From Acetobacter farinalis (GTDB lineage Bacteria > Pseudomonadota > Alphaproteobacteria > Acetobacterales > Acetobacteraceae): 64,000 nucleotides of DNA. Of the stretch, positions 59,864 to 64,000 are shown in pieces; within the stretch, counting starts at the first letter, position 1; each line of letters begins with the position of its first letter. A program made the translations under genes and the position numbers. The stretch is taken from assembly GCF_026240015.1 (NCBI RefSeq), contig NZ_JAPIUX010000001.1:682001-746000 (forward strand). The letters run 5' to 3'. The notes beneath the pieces are model-generated. The model saw only the letters and a program-made list of their open reading frames with translations. It searched no databases and was not told where the DNA came from.

Positions 59864-61687
59864 ATGGCTCCCCCTCTCCTTCTCCTTCAGGACATTACTC
59901 TCACGCTTGGTGGAAATCCGCTGCTCGACAAGGCAGGTTTTTCCGTTTCAGCCGGTGAGCGGTTATGTCTGGTCGGCCGCAATGGTTCCGGCAAATCCAC
60001 CCTCCTGAAAATTGCAGCGGGCGTTATCCAGCCCGACTCAGGAACCCTGTTCCTGCAACCCGGCGCCAGCCTGCGGTATCTGCCACAGGAGCCGGACCTG
60101 TCCGGCTACGCAACCACGGCGGACTATGTTCTGGCGCAGATTACCGAGCCGGCTTCAGAGTGGCGCGCCGCAGCCATGCTGGATGCGCTGGGGCTGAGCG
60201 GCAAGGAAAACCCGGCAACTGTCTCCGGGGGTGAAGCGCGCCGCTGTGCCATTGCGGGCGCTCTGGCGTCCTCCCCGGATATTCTGCTGCTGGATGAGCC
60301 AACCAACCATCTGGACATGCCCACCATCGAATGGCTGGAGCGTGAACTTCTCAGCCTGAACTGTGCAATGGTTATCATCAGCCATGACCGGCGGCTGCTT
60401 TCCACCCTCTCCCGCTCCGTTGTCTGGCTGGACCGCGGGGCAACAAGGCGGCTGGACCAAGGGTTCAGCCGGTTTGAAACCTGGCGTGAGGAACTGCTGG
60501 AGCAGGAAGAGCGGGACGCCCACAAGCTGGACCGCCAGATTGCCCGTGAAGAAGACTGGATGCGGTATGGCGTGACCGCCCGGCGCAAGCGGAATGTGCG
60601 CCGAGTGGGAGAACTGGCTGCCCTGCGTGCGGCCCGGCGCGATGCAGTGCGTTCACAGGGGACAGTCACGCTGGCTGCACAAAGTGCCTCCACCTCCAGC
60701 CGTCTTGTGGCTGTTGCTGAAAATGTCAGCAAATCTTGGGGTGAGCGCTGCATTGTCCGTAATCTGGACTTGCGTGTGCTGCGGGGGGACAGGCTCGCAA
60801 TTGTCGGCGCAAACGGTGCAGGCAAAACCACCCTGCTTCACCTTCTGGTCGGGCAGGATCAGCCGGACAGTGGTAGCATCACGCTTGGCCCTTCTCTGTC
60901 CATGGTGACGCTGGACCAGCAGCGCCGCACGCTGGACCCGGACAAGACACTGGCCGACACCCTCACGCGCGGCGGGGGAGACATGGTGCAGGTCGGCACC
61001 GAAAAGCGGCATGTTATCGGGTATATGAAAGACTTCCTGTTCAGGCCGGAGCAAGCCAGAACTCCTGTTGGCGTGCTCTCGGGCGGTGAGCGTGGCCGCC
61101 TGATGCTGGCCTGCGCGCTGGCGCAGCCCTCCAATCTGCTGGTGCTGGACGAGCCGACCAACGATCTCGATCTTGAAACGCTGGACCTGCTTCAGGAAAT
61201 GCTGTCCAGCTATGAAGGCACAGTTCTGCTGGTCAGCCATGATCGTGATTTTCTTGACCGGGTTGCGACCTCGGTCCTCACGACAGACGGTAACGGCACA
61301 TGGCTGGAGTATGCCGGTGGCTATTCCGATATGCTGGTTCAGAAAAAAGGCGGCGTGGAAGAGGCTGTTGCCTCTGAAAAAGCGGTTGTGCGGCCAGCAC
61401 CTTCCAAAGAGCCTTCAGGCGGCCCCCGTACGACAACAGCCAGAAAGCTGAGCTACAAGGACCAGTTCGCTCTGGATAACCTGCCCCGGGAGATGGAAAA
61501 ACTGGAGCAGGAAGCAGCCGCATTGCGGACAAAACTCTCGGATGCCTCTCTTTATAGCCGAGACCCTGCCTTGTTCCAGAAATACAGCGCGGACCTTGAG
61601 AAGATTGAGGGAAAACTCTCTGAATCTGAAGAAAAATGGCTGGAACTGGAGATGAAGCGGGAAAACCTTGCAGCGGGTGAAAATTAA
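59864..61687 (+). CDS. uup: ABC-F family ATPase, Uup-like
   Basis: Cytosolic protein with two ABC domains and no membrane domain. The 607 residues have Walker A GRNGSGKSTLLK and GANGAGKTTLLH, signatures VSGGEARRCAIAG and LSGGERGRLMLACAL, and Walker B ILLLDEPTNHLD and LLVLDEPTNDLD. A linker with basic residues joins the two and a C-terminal coiled coil (about 540-600, MEKLEQEAAALRTKLSDA) matches Uup, which is linked to DNA/ribosome-related functions. Downstream of phyR by 42 nt; tRNA-Val follows. Confidence 0.93.
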   Translation: MAPPLLLLQDITLTLGGNPLLDKAGFSVSAGERLCLVGRNGSGKSTLLKIAAGVIQPDSGTLFLQPGASLRYLPQEPDLSGYATTADYVLAQITEPASEWRAAAMLDALGLSGKENPATVSGGEARRCAIAGALASSPDILLLDEPTNHLDMPTIEWLERELLSLNCAMVIISHDRRLLSTLSRSVVWLDRGATRRLDQGFSRFETWREELLEQEERDAHKLDRQIAREEDWMRYGVTARRKRNVRRVGELAALRAARRDAVRSQGTVTLAAQSASTSSRLVAVAENVSKSWGERCIVRNLDLRVLRGDRLAIVGANGAGKTTLLHLLVGQDQPDSGSITLGPSLSMVTLDQQRRTLDPDKTLADTLTRGGGDMVQVGTEKRHVIGYMKDFLFRPEQARTPVGVLSGGERGRLMLACALAQPSNLLVLDEPTNDLDLETLDLLQEMLSSYEGTVLLVSHDRDFLDRVATSVLTTDGNGTWLEYAGGYSDMLVQKKGGVEEAVASEKAVVRPAPSKEPSGGPRTTTARKLSYKDQFALDNLPREMEKLEQEAAALRTKLSDASLYSRDPALFQKYSADLEKIEGKLSESEEKWLELEMKRENLAAGEN

Positions 61688-61701
61688 TTCCTTTCTCCCA
61701 C

Positions 61702-61730
61702 TTGCCACCCCTGTTTCTCTCGGCTAATAG
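61702..61730 (+). promoter_or_regulatory. Candidate promoter of tRNA-Val
   Basis: TTGCCA (61702-61707) and TAATAG (61725-61730) are 17 bases apart and end 14 nt before the tRNA. The -35 match is good, the -10 match moderate. Confidence 0.5.
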
Positions 61731-61744
61731 GATCCCCACAAACC

Positions 61745-61819
61745 GGGTGCGTAGCTCAGCGGTAGAGCATCGCCTTCACACGGCGGGGGTCACAGGTTCA
61801 ATCCCTGTCGCACCCACCA
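61745..61819 (+). tRNA. tRNA-Val(CAC)
   Basis: 75 nt with acceptor stem GGGTGCG/CGCACCC (61745-61751 with 61809-61815), discriminator A and an encoded CCA (61817-61819). The anticodon loop TTCACAC gives anticodon CAC for GUG codons. D arm GCTCAGCGGTAGAGC and T loop TTCAATC are normal. A short stem with an 8-nt loop containing a T run (61827-61844) follows and may be the terminator. Confidence 0.97.
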
Positions 61820-62030
61820 CGATAAACCGCAGTTTTTTTTGCGGCTCTTACGTGGTTTCCGGTTTTTTCCAAAATTCATATCGGTGCATTTCGGTACGGC
61901 TCAATCCGCATTGGCACGTAGAAATCCGTGCCATCAAATCCCGGAATTGAACATCCAGTCGATTTCTGATGCGGCTGGTCGCGCAGTGTCCTGCTGCCGG
62001 CTACGGGCTGTAACCGGCAGCAGTTGCGCC

Positions 62031-62642
62031 TCAGAGTAATCCTTCTTCACGCATCGCCTTTTGGGCTGAAGGACGGGCAAGAACGGTGTCGCGCAGGGCG
62101 CGTGTTTTCGGGTAGGCGGAGATGTCTATTTTGAGGGGTGTTGTCCAGTTCAGGAGAACGGCCATGAGCGCATCTGCCTGTGTGAAGCCGGCTGGAAGAA
62201 TATAGCCATTTGTCCCCTGCGCCAGAAGCGCTTCAACTTCACTCAGGCGGCGTGTGACAACACGGTTCAGGAGTATTTCACGTGTGGCATCTGGAAGATC
62301 AGGGGAAAAAAGAGGCCCGATCGCGCTGTGCACGTCCTCACAGAACCCTAAAGCTTCCAGCAGGCGAAAAAATTCGATGGTATTGGTGGCGGGACGAAAT
62401 GCCGCCTGATCGGCGTGTTGTCCGATATACGTCAGAACAGCAACGTTCTGCGTCAGAATAGTGCCGGGTGAGACTTCAAGTGCCGGTACGGCTCCGCGTG
62501 GGTTAATGGTTGTATAATCCTGATGGTCTGCCGTTACCTTGTTTTTGAGATCCACCCGCACGAGGGTGTAAGGCAGGCCCGTTTCGTTCAAAATGATATG
62601 CGCTGCAAGTGAACAAGCCCCGGGAGAGTAATATAACTTCAT
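62031..62642 (-). CDS. Glutathione S-transferase family protein
   Basis: 203 residues with a thioredoxin-like N-terminal domain (about 1-80: MKLYYSPGACSLAAHI, NPRGAVPALEV, LTQNVAVLTYIG) and a helical C-terminal domain. The Cys in PGACSL is the position used by beta-class bacterial enzymes for catalysis, so a beta-class GST is likely; the substrate is unknown. The start ATG 62642 has no clear ribosome site. Convergent with nothing; the 210-nt gap to tRNA-Val holds no gene that I can see. Confidence 0.9.
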   Translation of the reverse strand: MKLYYSPGACSLAAHIILNETGLPYTLVRVDLKNKVTADHQDYTTINPRGAVPALEVSPGTILTQNVAVLTYIGQHADQAAFRPATNTIEFFRLLEALGFCEDVHSAIGPLFSPDLPDATREILLNRVVTRRLSEVEALLAQGTNGYILPAGFTQADALMAVLLNWTTPLKIDISAYPKTRALRDTVLARPSAQKAMREEGLL

Positions 62643-62839
62643 GGAACAGTTTCTCTCTTTCTCTTCAAAGTGCCAAAGAGCACAGAGCAGCTAAAGCCCG
62701 TTCGCTCTATAGCGTGAAGCATGGCACGATGGATTGGTGCTTGAGAAGGGCAGGAGAAAACGTAAGGGGCTGTTATGAATGGGCATGGGCCACGGAAAGG
62801 CGCCTGGTCTGGCCCTGTTCAAACACCATGGCTGCCCGA

Positions 62840-62873
62840 ACAAAAACGGGCCAGAGAGTGACTCTGGCCCGTT
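62840..62873 (-). terminator. Intrinsic terminator after the response regulator
   Basis: A 12-bp stem (62845-62856 with 62862-62873) with a 5-nt loop is followed on the minus strand by a T run (CCCGTTTTTG). It begins 22 nt past the stop of the gene at 62895. Confidence 0.9.
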
Positions 62874-62894
62874 CTGGTGTTCTGTGGCGTGGCT

Positions 62895-63614
62895 TTAGTG
62901 CGCGGGAACCGCAGCCAATTCCGGGTTCAGGCGATAGCCGCCGCCTTCTGTAATCAGGAGTGTGGCATTGGCCGGATCGGGCTCAATTTTCTGCCGCAGC
63001 CGATAGATGTGTGTTTCAAGCGTGTGCGTTGTCACCGCGGCATTATACCCCCAGACTTCATTGAGAAGCACCTGACGGGGCACAGGGCGCGTGCCGGCAC
63101 GGTAGAGAAATTTCAGGATAGCCGTTTCTTTTTCCGTCAGCCGAATGCGGCGGTTCTTCAGCGGCTCCTGAAGGAGCTTGGCGGAAGGGCGGAAGGTGTA
63201 AGGCCCGATGCTGAACACGGCATCTTCACTGTTTTCAAACAGGCGCATCTGGGCACGCAGGCGCGCCAGAAGCTCGGCAATCCGGAAAGGCTTGGCGACG
63301 TAATCGTTCGCGCCGGCATCCAGGCCCCGCACCACATCCGCTTCATCATCTGAACCTGTCAGCATGATGATGGGCATCCGCAGGCCATCTTTCCGCAAAT
63401 CCGCGCAGAAATCGCGCCCATCGCCATCAGGCAGGCTGACGTCAAGCAGAAGAGCATCAAACCGGCTGTCTGGTGCTTTCAGTTTTTCCCGTGCTTCAGC
63501 CAGAGAGGAGGCCTCTTCAACTGTAAACTCACCTTCAAGCTGCAATTGCTCAACAAGTGTCTGGCGAAGGATCCGGTCGTCATCAACAACCAATATTGGA
63601 CGTGCACCCGTCAT
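62895..63614 (-). CDS. OmpR-family response regulator
   Basis: Two-component regulator of 239 residues: receiver domain (acidic pocket VVDDD, phospho-Asp in LLLDVSLPDGDG, Thr in IIMLTGSDD, Lys in YVAKPF) and a C-terminal winged helix (about 145-235, LTEKETAILKFLYRAG and THTLETHIYRLRQKIE). No histidine kinase is next to it, so it is an orphan here. ATG 63614. Divergent from the L,D-transpeptidase gene, 149 nt apart. Confidence 0.94.
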   Translation of the reverse strand: MTGARPILVVDDDRILRQTLVEQLQLEGEFTVEEASSLAEAREKLKAPDSRFDALLLDVSLPDGDGRDFCADLRKDGLRMPIIMLTGSDDEADVVRGLDAGANDYVAKPFRIAELLARLRAQMRLFENSEDAVFSIGPYTFRPSAKLLQEPLKNRRIRLTEKETAILKFLYRAGTRPVPRQVLLNEVWGYNAAVTTHTLETHIYRLRQKIEPDPANATLLITEGGGYRLNPELAAVPAH

Positions 63615-63763
63615 TCGGTTTTCTTCTCCTTGGTATCGGCCTTCTGGGCGGGCTGTCTGGTCTGTTCACAGTCTCTCGAACTTGTCACGATTCGGCTCAG
63701 AGCTCTAGTCTAGATATGGTATGTTACCGCCCTGAAAAATCTGCAAACGGGTAATTTTCACGT

Positions 63764-64000
63764 ATGATGATACACCTCCTGTCCCGCTCATGCTTTGCCG
63801 CTGATGCACAACTGCATTGCGGGGGCAAAATCATGAATGTGGTCATCGGAAAGAACGGCCTTACAGACGTGAAACAGGAAGGTGATCATGCAACGCCCAT
63901 TGGTATTTTTCCTCTCAGAAAGGTGTACTACCGGGCGGACCGGGTGATAAAGCCGCAAACAATACTTCAGGTTGAACCACTTGCACCACAGGACGGGTGG
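63764..64000 (+). CDS. L,D-transpeptidase (YkuD) family protein, N-terminal part
   Basis: The gene runs off the right edge; 79 residues are visible. The family N-terminus is clear from residue 20: GKNGL, the EGDHATPIGIFPLRKVYYRAD block (key residues EGD-ATP-G-FPLR), and APQDGW. The catalytic Cys/His region lies beyond the window. Such enzymes make 3-3 cross-links in peptidoglycan or remodel it. ATG 63764 or 63767 lack a clear ribosome site; the stop upstream is at 63752. Divergent from an OmpR-type regulator, which may control it, by position only. Confidence 0.85.
   Translation, partial: MMIHLLSRSCFAADAQLHCGGKIMNVVIGKNGLTDVKQEGDHATPIGIFPLRKVYYRADRVIKPQTILQVEPLAPQDGW

Overview
The window is a chromosomal, housekeeping-dominated stretch from an alphaproteobacterium, most likely an acetic acid bacterium (Acetobacteraceae, Acetobacter-like). 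This rests on alphaproteobacterial gene orders (ratA-lipA-lpd-pdhCBA, ppiD-trpEGDC-moaC beside tpiA-secG-pyrG-kdsA, mutM/ubiE-coaBC-dut, tolC-popZ-valS, nrdR-nusB-thiL), on a PhyR/NepR/EcfG general stress response module, on a lipoyl-bearing E1 beta subunit, and on the moderately GC-rich composition. The genus is inference. No phage, insertion sequence, CRISPR array, rRNA or clear origin was seen.

Layout. 1-1.9 kb: end of a lytic transglycosylase, pgpA, cinA and a terminator. 1.9-9.1 kb (minus strand): a small exported Ala/Pro-rich protein, ratA, lipA, lpd and the pyruvate dehydrogenase genes. 9.2-15.8 kb (minus): moaC, trpC, trpD, trpG, trpE and ppiD, mostly overlapping. 16-19.8 kb (plus): tpiA, secG, pyrG, kdsA. 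20-28 kb (minus): gyrB, recF, dnaN, dnaA, rpsT, mutM. 28-33.7 kb (plus): ubiE, coaBC, dut and an uncharacterised ABC importer. 33.8-39.4 kb (minus): msrA, valS, popZ-like, tolC. 39.7 kb: tRNA-Cys. 40-44.8 kb: SDR, GNAT-like protein, thiL, nusB, nrdR and a PCuAC-like periplasmic protein. 44.9-49.7 kb: glpK, glpF, glpD, glpR. 49.7-55.5 kb: recQ, OmpA-like lipoprotein, cydC, cydD. 55.7-59.8 kb: general stress response locus (histidine kinase, nepR, two EcfG-type sigma factors, phyR). 59.9-64 kb: uup, tRNA-Val, GST, an OmpR-type response regulator and the start of an L,D-transpeptidase.

How the genes work together. lipA makes the lipoyl cofactor used by the PDH complex encoded next to it. The trp genes form one translationally coupled unit without room for a leader peptide. 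The glp genes form a glycerol uptake, phosphorylation and oxidation regulon with a good GlpR-like operator. The stress locus encodes the whole partner-switch: kinase, PhyR, NepR and sigma factors.

The least ordinary signal is a CXXCH haem-c-type motif in the predicted periplasmic sensor of the stress kinase, which could tie the general stress response to periplasmic redox state. Other points: a MutM whose fourth zinc-finger cysteine is Gln, a near-duplicated lipoyl domain in pdhB and pdhC, an ABC importer without a binding protein, and several familiar alphaproteobacterial clusters with expected members missing. I did not find an unmistakably new multi-gene system.
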